Source of the DNA: Thermobrachium celere DSM 8682
GTDB lineage: Bacteria; Bacillota; Clostridia; Clostridiales; Caloramatoraceae
DNA length: 64,000 nucleotides
Direction of reading: 5' to 3'
Assembly: GCF_000430995.1 (NCBI RefSeq)
Contig: NZ_HF952018.1
Location: 1,427,610 to 1,491,609, forward strand
The position numbers and the translations under genes were made by a program. The notes beneath the pieces are model-generated. The model ran no database searches. It saw only the letters and a program-made list of their open reading frames with translations, and was not told the origin of the DNA. Each line of letters starts with the position of its first letter. Positions within the stretch are counted from its first letter, which is position 1. Of the stretch, positions 46,477-55,401 are shown one piece after another.

Positions 46477-46532
46477 ATTTTGCTCCTCCTTTTGCACCTT
46501 AATTTATTTATTAAATTACTTACTACACAAAT

Positions 46533-46736
46533 TTATTTTTTAATAGCTCTATTTAGTTGTTGTAAAAATTTTTCTAAATCCAAATCATACTTATTTGCTA
46601 CAACTTCTAAAGAATCAAATAAGTTGGAACATAAAATACATACCCCTGCTACCTCATCATACATATGAAAAACATCTTCTGTCTCAGGATATTTTTCTAC
46701 AATATCAAGCAAAATCATTTCCTTTTGTATTTTCAT
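46533..46736 (-). CDS. DUF1858-type redox-disulfide domain protein
   Basis: A 67-residue stand-alone domain like those associated with hybrid-cluster proteins. The motif GVCILC gives a CxxC pair (Cys33, Cys36), followed by the helix DSLEVVANKYDLDLEKFLQQLN. It is probably a small thiol-redox or metal-binding protein. AGGAGGC precedes the ATG. Confidence 0.85.
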   Translation of the reverse strand: MKIQKEMILLDIVEKYPETEDVFHMYDEVAGVCILCSNLFDSLEVVANKYDLDLEKFLQQLNRAIKK

Positions 46737-46856
46737 AACGCCTCCTATAGACTAACATTGTCTCTATTTAAATTGTAACATAATAATTATTTTTGTAAAT
46801 GTTATTATCTTATGCCAATAATGTAATATGCAATATTTTACATATTATTACTTCAT

Positions 46857-47342
46857 CTATTCTATCTCCTTTTTACCCCAGTTCTTACAAACATCAACCC
46901 ACTTGTTATTTTTAGAATAAAAATCTAACTCATCGCAAGTAAGTTCGATAGCTGAATTATGACTTCCACAGGCAGGAAAAACTGTTTGAAATCTTTTTAG
47001 TGATATATCTAAATAAACAGGTATATTATATTTTAATGCAAAAGGGCATACCCCTCCTACCTCATGCCCTGTGTATTCAAATGTTTCTTCTACCGAAAGC
47101 ATCTTTGGTTTTACTCCAAATTCGGATTTAAATTTGGCATTATCAATCTTTACATCACCTGCTGTAACCAACATAATAACTTCTTCTCCTTTTTTAAGTG
47201 CAAGACTCTTTGCTATCCTTCCTTCTTCTACATTCAAGGCTCTTGCTGCTAATTCAACTGTTGCACTTGATGTACTAAGTTCCATTATATCTTTTTCTTT
47301 ATCGAATTTTCTAAAATATTCCTTTACTTTTTCTATAGACAT
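46857..47342 (-). CDS. YbaK/EbsC aminoacyl-tRNA deacylase family protein
   Basis: A YbaK/ProX-type trans-editing deacylase (161 residues). Motifs: RIAKSLALKKGEEVIMLVTAGD with the catalytic-site Lys, and GHEVGGVCPFAL. It most likely hydrolyses mischarged aminoacyl-tRNA, such as Cys- or Ala-tRNA(Pro). ATG 47342 is preferred over GTG 47351 because AAGGGG is better spaced. Confidence 0.88.
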   Translation of the reverse strand: MSIEKVKEYFRKFDKEKDIMELSTSSATVELAARALNVEEGRIAKSLALKKGEEVIMLVTAGDVKIDNAKFKSEFGVKPKMLSVEETFEYTGHEVGGVCPFALKYNIPVYLDISLKRFQTVFPACGSHNSAIELTCDELDFYSKNNKWVDVCKNWGKKEIE

Positions 47343-47427
47343 ATATAACACCCCTTGGTTTTGTAAAGTTTTAAGAACTTTTAATATAATTTTAGTATAT
47401 TATTCAAATTTTACAAGCATAAACAAA

Positions 47428-47453
47428 AAGTGATATGGATACCATATCACTTA
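47428..47453 (-). terminator. Hairpin AGTGATATGG, copy 1
   Basis: AAGTGATATGG-ATA-CCATATCACTT lies just after the DMT transporter stop. A hairpin with the same arms occurs at 51667. Confidence 0.7.
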
Positions 47454-47457
47454 AATC

Positions 47458-48336
47458 TTAATTATCTATAAATTTTAAATTTCTCCCAAATGCAAATACC
47501 GTTCCTAAAATAATAAACACTATACCTATGATTACATTTAATAATAATCTTTCTTTAATTATAATAACTGACAGAATAGGTGCAAGGGCTGGCTTTATAA
47601 AAAATACAAATGATGATATTGCCGCATTAGTCTTTTCAATAGCATAAAGATAACATAAATAGCCTAAACCTGTTATAAATATACCCATATACAGTAAAAT
47701 AGGAATATTTTTGTAACTTATGCCTTGAAGTATAGGAACTTTGAATATTAAAAGAAGAATAAGTAAAACTATATCTCCCAACAAAAAACTAAAAAAGTTG
47801 AATATATAACCACCATAAATTGAAATTCTTTTTTTACTCAAAACACTATACAATGAAAAGGTTGCTGCTGCTAAAAGGGCAATAAGCATCCCTTTTATAT
47901 CATAGCTCAACTTAAGTGGATTAAATATAAATAAAACTCCAACAAAGCTTATAATCATAGCAACTATAGTTTTTTTGTTAATCCTTTCGTTTAATATAAA
48001 ATGAGACAAAATAATCATAAATATAGGATTTATACTCATCATTACAGCTGCAGTCGATGCCTTTGTAAAGTAAACCGAAAGCTGCAGAAGTGCCATTGAT
48101 ATTGGAATACAAAGTATTCCCTCAAGTAAGAGAAATATAAAATCGTCTTTTTTTAGGATCAATTGCCTTTTTTTAATATCCTTAATCGCAAAGGGCATAA
48201 TAATCAAAGCACCTATCAAAAATCTTATAAATGTCACCTGAAAGGCATTAAGCTGGCCTGAAATCACTTTACCTGCAACCTCAAGAGTACTAAAAACAAA
48301 AGCTGTAAATAAAATACTTAAAATAGCCCTTTTCAT
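47458..48336 (-). CDS. EamA-family (DMT) transporter
   Basis: A ten-helix drug/metabolite transporter with two EamA repeats (residues 3-140 and 150-285). It exports or imports small metabolites; the substrate is unknown. ATG 48336, with GGGGGAA upstream, is chosen, giving 292 residues. Confidence 0.87.
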   Translation of the reverse strand: MKRAILSILFTAFVFSTLEVAGKVISGQLNAFQVTFIRFLIGALIIMPFAIKDIKKRQLILKKDDFIFLLLEGILCIPISMALLQLSVYFTKASTAAVMMSINPIFMIILSHFILNERINKKTIVAMIISFVGVLFIFNPLKLSYDIKGMLIALLAAATFSLYSVLSKKRISIYGGYIFNFFSFLLGDIVLLILLLIFKVPILQGISYKNIPILLYMGIFITGLGYLCYLYAIEKTNAAISSFVFFIKPALAPILSVIIIKERLLLNVIIGIVFIILGTVFAFGRNLKFIDN

Positions 48337-48388
48337 GATATATTCCCCCATCCTATACTAAATTGAAAGTATACAGCAATAATAAGAT

Positions 48389-49738
48389 TTATAACTCAAA
48401 ATCTAAATATGAAACTAATATAGTAACTAAAGGTGCAATATAACATAATACTGCAAAGGGTATATACCCTTTAGATGAACCAGTTACAATTGCAATTAAA
48501 AGTGCATTTACATTCCAAGGCATCAATGGTGCAATAATTGTTCCTGTATCTGATATAGTTCTTGCAAGTATTTCCTTTTTTATTTTTAATTTTTCATATT
48601 CATGGAATAGTATTCTTGATGGCAATACAATTCCCATAGTTTGATCACAGGTTATTGTTGTTAAAATACTACTAACTAATCCAGTTTTTAAAACCAACTC
48701 CCTTTTACTTTCTATCCTTTTAAAAAACTTATCTATAAAAAAATCAATAACACCTGTACCCTCTATAATACTACTCAAAGAAATAGCCCCTATAACAATA
48801 ATAAGCACTTCAATCATTGATATAACTCCACCGCTAATTAATATTCTATCTAAGGAAGAACCTGTATTAATCTTAAAACCAAAAATTATAAAATCAATAA
48901 TCTGAACTATAGAAAAGCCTTGAACTAAAGAACTTATTAAAATTCCTACAAACAAAGAAACTAATATAGAATATATAATTTTAACACCAAATGCTGACAT
49001 TAAAACCATAATAACTGGAACTGATAGCAGATAAGAAGATACATAAAAAGAATTGGCAATACTAGTCTGCAGAGAGTTTATGCTTGATAAATCAATATTT
49101 CCTGCAAACCTTGTCCCTAATAAATAGTATATAACTGATGTAATTATAAAGGTTGGTATTAAAGTTACGCTCATTGATTTTAAAACATTTTTATACCTTG
49201 TATTTGTTGTTGATAATGTTAAATTTAAAAGACCTGATATTGGAGATATTTTATCTGCAATAAATGCCCCAGATACAATCATTCCAATAAGAACATTTGA
49301 TGGGATTCCAAAGCCTAAACCAATTCCGAGAACTGCAACACCTATAGTACTTACAGTACCAACTGCAGTACCCATGAATACTGCACTAAATGATATGAGC
49401 AAAAAGGCGGCAAATAAGAAATTAGTACCTGCCATATATTTAAACCCATAGTATATCATAGAAGGAACAATTCCAGATGAAAGCCAAATGGAAACAGTAG
49501 CTCCAATAAGTAGTATTAGAACATATAAAATCTTACATTCCCTCAAACCTTTTAACATCATAAAAAATAAATCTTTCCATTTGAATCCTTTTTTTATGAA
49601 AAATAAAGTATATGCTACTAAACTGACTATGAAACCATATGCCATAGAAATGTCTACTGAAATACAAAAAATAATCGATAAAACAAAAAAAATTATTACC
49701 CCATATATTTCAAAAGGCCTTAAACTATTTTTTATCAT
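48389..49738 (-). CDS. NhaC-superfamily transporter
   Basis: A 449-residue carrier related to the 33359-34705 protein: IWLSSGIVPSMIYYGFKY, GTAVGTVSTIGVAV, GMIVSGAFIADKISPIS and DTGTIIAPLMPWN. The last motif differs from the Asn-containing version of other members. It could exchange Na+ or H+ for a carboxylate or amino acid. GGGGGAAAA precedes the start. No sigma-54 promoter or TyrR box was seen here. Confidence 0.85.
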   Translation of the reverse strand: MIKNSLRPFEIYGVIIFFVLSIIFCISVDISMAYGFIVSLVAYTLFFIKKGFKWKDLFFMMLKGLRECKILYVLILLIGATVSIWLSSGIVPSMIYYGFKYMAGTNFLFAAFLLISFSAVFMGTAVGTVSTIGVAVLGIGLGFGIPSNVLIGMIVSGAFIADKISPISGLLNLTLSTTNTRYKNVLKSMSVTLIPTFIITSVIYYLLGTRFAGNIDLSSINSLQTSIANSFYVSSYLLSVPVIMVLMSAFGVKIIYSILVSLFVGILISSLVQGFSIVQIIDFIIFGFKINTGSSLDRILISGGVISMIEVLIIVIGAISLSSIIEGTGVIDFFIDKFFKRIESKRELVLKTGLVSSILTTITCDQTMGIVLPSRILFHEYEKLKIKKEILARTISDTGTIIAPLMPWNVNALLIAIVTGSSKGYIPFAVLCYIAPLVTILVSYLDFEL

Positions 49739-49906
49739 AATTTTTCCCCCTATTTAATCCCCTGTAATAATTTTATTATAACATGATCAGTAATTATTAA
49801 CATAATTAAATTAATTTATTTATATACACATATAGTTAAGCACAACATGATGCATAATTTATATATTCATTAATAATTAATTTAGAATATTTACTTTTTA
49901 TAAAAA

Positions 49907-49934
49907 TTAAAGAGAGGGATATTCCTCTCTTTAA
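49907..49934 (-). terminator. Terminator of the 49964 NhaC-type gene
   Basis: TTAAAGAGAGG pairs with CCTCTCTTTAA around 6 bases, with a moderate T tail. Confidence 0.75.
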
Positions 49935-49963
49935 TCAATTATGCACAATAAAAATTCTCAAAA

Positions 49964-51385
49964 TCATTTTTTATTTTTTAAATTATCATTTCTACCAATA
50001 CCTAAAAATATACTAATTAACATTACAACTAACATTGCATAAGCATAAATTACATAAGGAGTTACATCCAATGCACTTAAAGGATGTGCACTATCCTTTG
50101 CAAAACCAATAGTATAAATTATTGCTGGAGTCCAAGGTAGTGAGTACACTAATGTACAAGAAGTTGCATCTAATAGATTTGCAGTTCTATATGGGCTTAT
50201 ATTATAACGTTGAGATAGAGGCTTAGCAAATGAAGCACCAACAGCTAATATAGCTGGAGCATTTAATCCCATTAAAGCAGAAAGAACAATTATCATTATT
50301 GATATAATAACTTCAGTTCCTATTGGTCCTTTTGCAACTTTACTTAAAGCATTTAATAACTTTTCATCTCCTTTTCCTGCTCTCATTATCGCAATAGAAC
50401 CAAATAGAAGTATAGCAAGAATACTTACTTGTATCATACTGCTTATACCTGTATAAATCACACCATCTACGGTCCTATCTAGCCCTGAACCATAAACTTT
50501 AATTAATGCAGGTTTAATAACATCACTTGATGGATCAATTTGGATAATGTCAATTAATCCAGTCAGTACAGCCGTTGCAGCTGCAAGTACTGAACCAATA
50601 GTTGTAGCAATAATTATGTCGCCTGTTTTAATTGCTATCCAAATAGTAATAATAACAGGAATCAACATAAATAATGTCATTGGATTATATTCAATATTTG
50701 TAACCGAGTTGTATTGTCCACTATAACCTGTCCCAACAATTACTATACCAATTATAGTCAGCATACCTGCAGTTAAAGCATATTTTAACCTTGAACGAAC
50801 TACACCTGGAACATCTACACCCTGCGAAGTTGCTGAACAAATAGTTGTATCTGAAACAGGTGCAAGATTATCTCCAAATGCTCCTCCTGAAACAATAGCT
50901 CCAGCTAATAATCCTGGGTGTGCACCTAAAGCTATACCCGCTGGATATAGTACTCCCATACCTGCAGCTATTGTTCCAAAACCTGTTCCAGAAGCAGTTG
51001 CAAATATTGCTGAAGCTATAAATGATATAACTATAAACATTGTTCCACCAATTCCCATAGATGCTGCAAGCCCTGCAATCCCTTTAGCTAATCCTGAGGC
51101 TCTTAATATTCTTGAAAAAACACCTGCAAAAATCCAGCAAACAACAGGAATAATTGCCTCTTTGCTAGCCATACCTTCTATAATAGTTTCACCATAAAGT
51201 CTTTTATCTTTTGCAAAAAAGAATGCAACAACTAATGCCATAAAAGCTGGTACCCAAAGAGCCCCATCCGAAATAGACCTAAAATAGAAAGTTGTTAAAA
51301 TTATCATCCCAATAAAAACTATAAAAGGTAAAAATGAAACCCATTCTCCGCCATAAAACTCTAATTTTTTCTTTTCATTTTGCAT
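49964..51385 (-). CDS. NhaC-superfamily transporter (YqkI/MetT-like branch)
   Basis: A 473-residue, 11-12-helix protein with GAIVSGGAFGDNLAPVSDTTICSATSQG, the strongest NhaC signature in the window, and SCTLVYSLPWTPAII at the end. ATG 51385 has GGGGGGAT upstream; the TTG at 51415 is rejected. It is the fourth NhaC-type carrier here. The substrate is unknown. Confidence 0.86.
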   Translation of the reverse strand: MQNEKKKLEFYGGEWVSFLPFIVFIGMIILTTFYFRSISDGALWVPAFMALVVAFFFAKDKRLYGETIIEGMASKEAIIPVVCWIFAGVFSRILRASGLAKGIAGLAASMGIGGTMFIVISFIASAIFATASGTGFGTIAAGMGVLYPAGIALGAHPGLLAGAIVSGGAFGDNLAPVSDTTICSATSQGVDVPGVVRSRLKYALTAGMLTIIGIVIVGTGYSGQYNSVTNIEYNPMTLFMLIPVIITIWIAIKTGDIIIATTIGSVLAAATAVLTGLIDIIQIDPSSDVIKPALIKVYGSGLDRTVDGVIYTGISSMIQVSILAILLFGSIAIMRAGKGDEKLLNALSKVAKGPIGTEVIISIMIIVLSALMGLNAPAILAVGASFAKPLSQRYNISPYRTANLLDATSCTLVYSLPWTPAIIYTIGFAKDSAHPLSALDVTPYVIYAYAMLVVMLISIFLGIGRNDNLKNKK

Positions 51386-51415
51386 TTTTATCCCCCCACA
51401 GTAATATTTTTTCAA

Positions 51416-51725
51416 AAAATTAATTAGAATAAATTAATATTTTCACCCCCCCAATATAAAAACTTTAATAGTATATTATATTTTCATATTTTCAACATAA
51501 TGTGATCCATTTTTTGTAAATATTAAACTTAATAAAATAATAAAATAATCCCTTCCGAATATAAATACTAAAAAGCTCTTGGAAGGGATTACTTTAATTT
51601 ATTTAAACTATCTAATAAAATAGTTCGTATCATTCTTAGATTATTGTTGTATCATAAAAAAAACATAAGTGATATGTTTGCCATATCACTTTAACATTAC
51701 CCCTACATTCAAAATAATATAACAC
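51416..51725. other. Non-coding gap with two hairpins
   Basis: It holds the upstream region of the NhaC-type gene, a hairpin TAATCCCTTCC/GGAAGGGATTA with a 24-base loop (51545-51593), and the second AGTGATATG hairpin (51667-51692). No gene is visible. Confidence 0.6.
51667..51692 (-). terminator. Hairpin AGTGATATGG, copy 2
   Basis: AAGTGATATG-TTTGC-CATATCACTT has the same arms as the hairpin at 47428 but a different loop. It lies downstream of the 51726 gene and may terminate it. Confidence 0.65.
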
Positions 51726-52163
51726 TTATTTTAGTTTAAAATATATAGTTAAAATCAATATAATAATTAATATAAACACCTCAAATAATTCTTTATAGGT
51801 TGTAAACATTATTTCTTTTTTAGCATCTTGCACATTTGTTGCTCTTGTTGGCAATATGATATCTTGCTTATTTAATTTTACTAAACCCATTTCTTTAAAT
51901 TGACTTCCAATATCATATTTTTTGTATTCTTCTTCTGTTACTAAAAGAGGATACTTAATTTCTCCATCTTCATCCTTTATATAAAAGTAGCATCTTCCTA
52001 TATTAAACATGTTGTTGGAATATAGCTGAAACTTATCTATAACATAGAATTGTTTAGTTCCTATAAAATCTAAATTACTTTTTATAAGAGAACCTAATAT
52101 TATTTCAATATCAAAATCTCTATAAAAATCTTCATTAGGATTATATTTGTCGCTATTTCCCAT
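51726..52163 (-). CDS. Tail-anchored-like protein of unknown function
   Basis: A 145-residue protein, not recognised. It is soluble for most of its length and ends in one hydrophobic helix (about 125-143), suggesting a C-terminal membrane anchor. The soluble part has YFYIKDEDGEIKYPLL and a short acidic N-terminus. It has a good ribosome site (AAGGTTGGTGGGG) and stands alone. Confidence 0.6.
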   Translation of the reverse strand: MGNSDKYNPNEDFYRDFDIEIILGSLIKSNLDFIGTKQFYVIDKFQLYSNNMFNIGRCYFYIKDEDGEIKYPLLVTEEEYKKYDIGSQFKEMGLVKLNKQDIILPTRATNVQDAKKEIMFTTYKELFEVFILIIILILTIYFKLK

Positions 52164-52311
52164 AACCCCACCAACCTTTTATTATATAACTCAGTTTATT
52201 TTATTTTTGTCCTCTAAAATTTACCACTTAATCTTAAATACATATTCGTGTAAAAATGTAACATTCCTTCTCTATAAAAAAATTCTTATATTCAATTAAC
52301 TTCTCAAAACA

Positions 52312-52345
52312 AAAAGCCTTGTAGACAAGAATATACAAGGCTTTT
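52312..52345 (-). terminator. Terminator of the 52359 gene
   Basis: AAAAGCCTTGTA pairs with TACAAGGCTTTT around a 10-base loop. Confidence 0.8.
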
Positions 52346-52358
52346 AAATTTAATTTAT

Positions 52359-52916
52359 TTATAAGTGTCTAACAAAATCATCCCAATCCTGTTTTCTAAT
52401 TGTTTTTGTTGCATTATCATAGAAGCAATAGGCAGGAAATGGGTCTAATGTTTTTAAAGTTACGTCAAAATAGTTAATACTAGTAGGATTTTTCACACTT
52501 GCTCGTTCAGAAATGGTAACGTACATAAAATCAATATGTGGAAAAAGCTTTTTAGCTCTATCAAAATTATCTCTTATCTTTTGTGCATCAGATACATGAA
52601 ATATTCCTTTATGTTTTATCTCTAAAGCAGCAAAAACATCTTCTGATTTATAACAATTACTATAATAAATTGGCCTTGAACCTTTTTTAACTATAAGTAA
52701 ATCAAATTCTGTAGGACAGCCTTCAATAAATGCATTAGGCTGACTTACTTCTTTTGTTGAATCTATTTCATGACTTATAAATTCTGCTAAAACTCTAACA
52801 GCTATATCTCCAGACAATTTATGCCAACTACTTTTCTCTTGATTACTTTGGCTATATATAAGTTTATTGGCACAATCTTCAATAGTTTGAAGTAACCCTT
52901 TAATCATTTTAAACAC
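52359..52916 (-). CDS. Putative PD-(D/E)xK nuclease-fold protein
   Basis: A 185-residue orphan. Glu45, then Asp72 in PTEFDLLIVKKG, then Glu99-Ile-Lys101 in FAALEIKHKG, follows the spacing of PD-(D/E)xK nuclease cores. The family name is not certain; it resembles DUF6602-like or restriction-like domains of unknown role. No methylase or other defence gene is adjacent. A binding rather than cutting role is possible. Confidence 0.5.
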   Translation of the reverse strand: MFKMIKGLLQTIEDCANKLIYSQSNQEKSSWHKLSGDIAVRVLAEFISHEIDSTKEVSQPNAFIEGCPTEFDLLIVKKGSRPIYYSNCYKSEDVFAALEIKHKGIFHVSDAQKIRDNFDRAKKLFPHIDFMYVTISERASVKNPTSINYFDVTLKTLDPFPAYCFYDNATKTIRKQDWDDFVRHL

Positions 52917-53099
52917 CTACTCCCTTTTATTTTTAATTTTTTTAGTTTAAAGTGTTTTAATTTTTCTCAATTTAGCTTCATAAGATTTCCTACATAAAAA
53001 TTAATTCACATTATATAAATATTTATAAAATAATAAATTAAGTACTATACTTTAAACAATTTTTTCTTTCTTACATAAGTTACAGCTTACATTAAAAAT

Positions 53100-53126
53100 A
53101 AAAAGCCTTGAAAATCAAGGCTTTTT
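53100..53126 (-). terminator. Terminator of the DegV-family gene
   Basis: AAAAGCCTTGA-AAA-TCAAGGCTTTT with a T tail. Confidence 0.88.
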
Positions 53127-53141
53127 TATACATTATTTAAA

Positions 53142-54008
53142 TTATCTGATATCCTTTTCTGTATAATAAACAAGTCCTATTGCCCCAGGGCCTACATGCA
53201 ATCCAATTACAGGTCCTATATCTACAATCTCTGCTTTAACCCCTAGCTTTTCTTCCACAAGTTTTGCTAGCTCTAGTGCTTCTTCATAACAATTTATATG
53301 ATGAACAACAATTTCCCTAAGACCATAAATAGAACTATCCTTAACAACCTTATCAACCATCGTTGCTACTGCATTTTTCTTAGTTCTAACCTTAGTTAAA
53401 ACTGCGGTTTTTCCATCTTCAACCGTCAGTATAGGAATAATCTTTAAAAGATTTCCAATAAGTGCTTTAGCACCACCTATTCTTCCACCTTTTTTTAAGT
53501 ATTCTAGATTATCTGGTATAAACAAAAACCTACTTCTTCTTATGTTTTGATTTACAATTTCAACAACTTCATCTAATGTTTTACCTTCCTTAGCGGCTCT
53601 TGCACCCACAATTACAGCAAAACCAAGCTGCATACAATTCGATCTTGAATCAATTATTTCTATTTTTGCATCCTTATATTCTTCAAGCACCATCTCTTTT
53701 ACCATAAGTGCCGATGAATATGTACCACTCATTTCTGATGAAAGAAAAATACAAACAAGGCTATCTCCATTTGCAACAACCTTTTTCATCTCTTCAAACA
53801 TCTCTCCAACTGAAGGTTGTGAAGACTTTGGTATCCCTTTTTCTTCCATCATGCGATAAAATTCCTCATTATTGATGTCAACTTCCTTCATGCTTAGGTC
53901 ATCCCAAGATACACTAAGTGAAATCTTTTTAATATCTAGTTCTCTACATATTTGATCATTTAAATAACTTGTGCTATCTGTTAAAATTTTTACTGACATT
54001 TTACCCAC
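53142..54008 (-). CDS. DegV-family fatty-acid-binding protein
   Basis: A FakB/DegV protein of 288 residues that binds a fatty acid and hands it to a kinase for phosphorylation. Motifs: ILTDSTSYL at the N-terminus, SSQPSVGEM, FLSSEMSGTYSSA, and HVGPGAIGLVYY at the C-terminus. It is monocistronic. No FakA is in the window. Confidence 0.93.
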   Translation of the reverse strand: MGKMSVKILTDSTSYLNDQICRELDIKKISLSVSWDDLSMKEVDINNEEFYRMMEEKGIPKSSQPSVGEMFEEMKKVVANGDSLVCIFLSSEMSGTYSSALMVKEMVLEEYKDAKIEIIDSRSNCMQLGFAVIVGARAAKEGKTLDEVVEIVNQNIRRSRFLFIPDNLEYLKKGGRIGGAKALIGNLLKIIPILTVEDGKTAVLTKVRTKKNAVATMVDKVVKDSSIYGLREIVVHHINCYEEALELAKLVEEKLGVKAEIVDIGPVIGLHVGPGAIGLVYYTEKDIR

Positions 54009-54131
54009 TCACTTCTTTTATTTTTTTATAAGCTATTTTGAGAATATTTATCATTCTCCTAAAATTTTACCATGATATTCGTCATTTTTCAATCTTTTTC
54101 GACTAATCATAGATTATAAGGTATATATTAA

Positions 54132-54476
54132 CTATCCAAGCTTATCTCCTTTGTTAACTGGACGTTCTGGTTGTATTAATACTACTCCATCTTTAGCATA
54201 TACCCCTAAAACCAATACTTCTGACATGAAATCTGCAATTTGTTTTGGAGGAAAATTTACTACACCCAAAACTTGCTTGCCCAAAAGTTCTTCTTCCTTA
54301 TAACATTTAGTTATTTGAGCACTAGATTTTTTTATACCTATTTCATCTCCAAAATCAATCCACAACTTATATGCTGGATTTTTAGCCTTTTTAAAAAACT
54401 CAACTTTTATGATCTCACCAACTCTGATGTCTAATTTTTTAAAGTCATCAAAAGTAGTCATATTGTCATTATTCAT
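54132..54476 (-). CDS. csaA: CsaA-like tRNA-binding chaperone domain
   Basis: A 114-residue EMAP/MetRS-C-like OB-fold protein with [23 protein letters not shown] and [20 protein letters not shown], both diagnostic of CsaA. It binds tRNA or unfolded proteins as a dimer. Confidence 0.93.
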   Translation of the reverse strand: MNNDNMTTFDDFKKLDIRVGEIIKVEFFKKAKNPAYKLWIDFGDEIGIKKSSAQITKCYKEEELLGKQVLGVVNFPPKQIADFMSEVLVLGVYAKDGVVLIQPERPVNKGDKLG

Positions 54477-54546
54477 ATTTAATCAACTCCTTACATATTT
54501 TAGCATATATATGTAGTAATATTACTTAAGTATAGTTGGGGTAATT

Positions 54547-55248
54547 ATGTTAAATAAAGGAGATTTTCACATCCACAGCAATGCTTCTGATGGTAAATAC
54601 AGCCCCACCGAAATAGTTATTTTGTCAAAAATAAATAAAATCGATGTTATTTCAATTACTGATCATAATACAACAGCTGGGATAGAAGAAGCAATAGAAG
54701 CAGGTAGAAACTATGGAGTATCAGTAGTCCCTGCTATTGAACTTTCAACTAGGTTCAACAATGAAAGTATTCATTTATTAGGCTATTTTAAAAATAGTTT
54801 ATATCAAATTGACACATTTCAGGAAGTTCTAATGCTTATTAAATCACATAGATATAAAACAATAAGAAAAATATTAGGTAATTATATCAATCTAGAACGT
54901 AAGGATGGTAAATTATCTGTTATTGAGGGAATAAATTTGTTAAGATGTTTTGGCGCATCAGTTGTTTTAGCCCACCCAATGCGAATATCTAGTAAAAACA
55001 TAAACCAAATTTTACGTTTCCCCTTTGATGGTATTGAGGCTAAATACTCTTATACAGATTTTAACACATCTTTATATTTTATAAACATCGCTTTAACTAA
55101 ATTTTCATTTTATACTGCAGGTTCCGATTTTCATTCAATAAAAAACAAAAATTCTAAACATAGCTTTATTGGATCTGTTTATCTTAATAATAGTGAAATA
55201 GAATTTTTTTTAAAAAATTCTGGCTATGTTGCATTAAACTACTTATAA
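54547..55248 (+). CDS. PHP-domain phosphoesterase
   Basis: A 233-residue metal-dependent PHP protein (histidinol-phosphatase/nucleoside-phosphatase type). Metal motifs: DFHIHSNASDGKYSPTE, ISITDHNTTAGI, LAHPMR and GSDFHSIK. It probably acts on a small phosphate ester or nucleotide; the substrate is unknown. It ends in a terminator shared with the converging GTPase operon. Confidence 0.9.
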   Translation: MLNKGDFHIHSNASDGKYSPTEIVILSKINKIDVISITDHNTTAGIEEAIEAGRNYGVSVVPAIELSTRFNNESIHLLGYFKNSLYQIDTFQEVLMLIKSHRYKTIRKILGNYINLERKDGKLSVIEGINLLRCFGASVVLAHPMRISSKNINQILRFPFDGIEAKYSYTDFNTSLYFINIALTKFSFYTAGSDFHSIKNKNSKHSFIGSVYLNNSEIEFFLKNSGYVALNYL

Positions 55249-55282
55249 TTCTTTAATATTTCCTAACTTTAAAATCAACATA

Positions 55283-55328
55283 AAAAATTTAGGGACAGTT
55301 GCTTTTTTAGAACTGTCCCTTAAATTTT
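55283..55328 (+). terminator. Bidirectional terminator
   Basis: AAAATTTAGGGACAGTT pairs with AACTGTCCCTTAAATTTT with one bulged base, around a 10-base loop between converging genes. Confidence 0.8.
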
Positions 55329-55401
55329 GAGTCTATGAGGTTTTGAGCTAAATACTTTTAATCCATATAAAATCATAATCATGTATACTAATTTTATTAA
55401 G

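Noticed and set aside
46480..46668. Small plus-strand frame over the DUF1858-type gene
   Set aside because: It is antisense to the CxxC protein gene, and no ribosome site precedes it.
51403..51425. CodY-like box upstream of the 49964 NhaC-type gene
   Set aside because: AATTTTTTGAAAAAA differs from AATTTTCWGAAAATT at three positions, in very AT-rich DNA.
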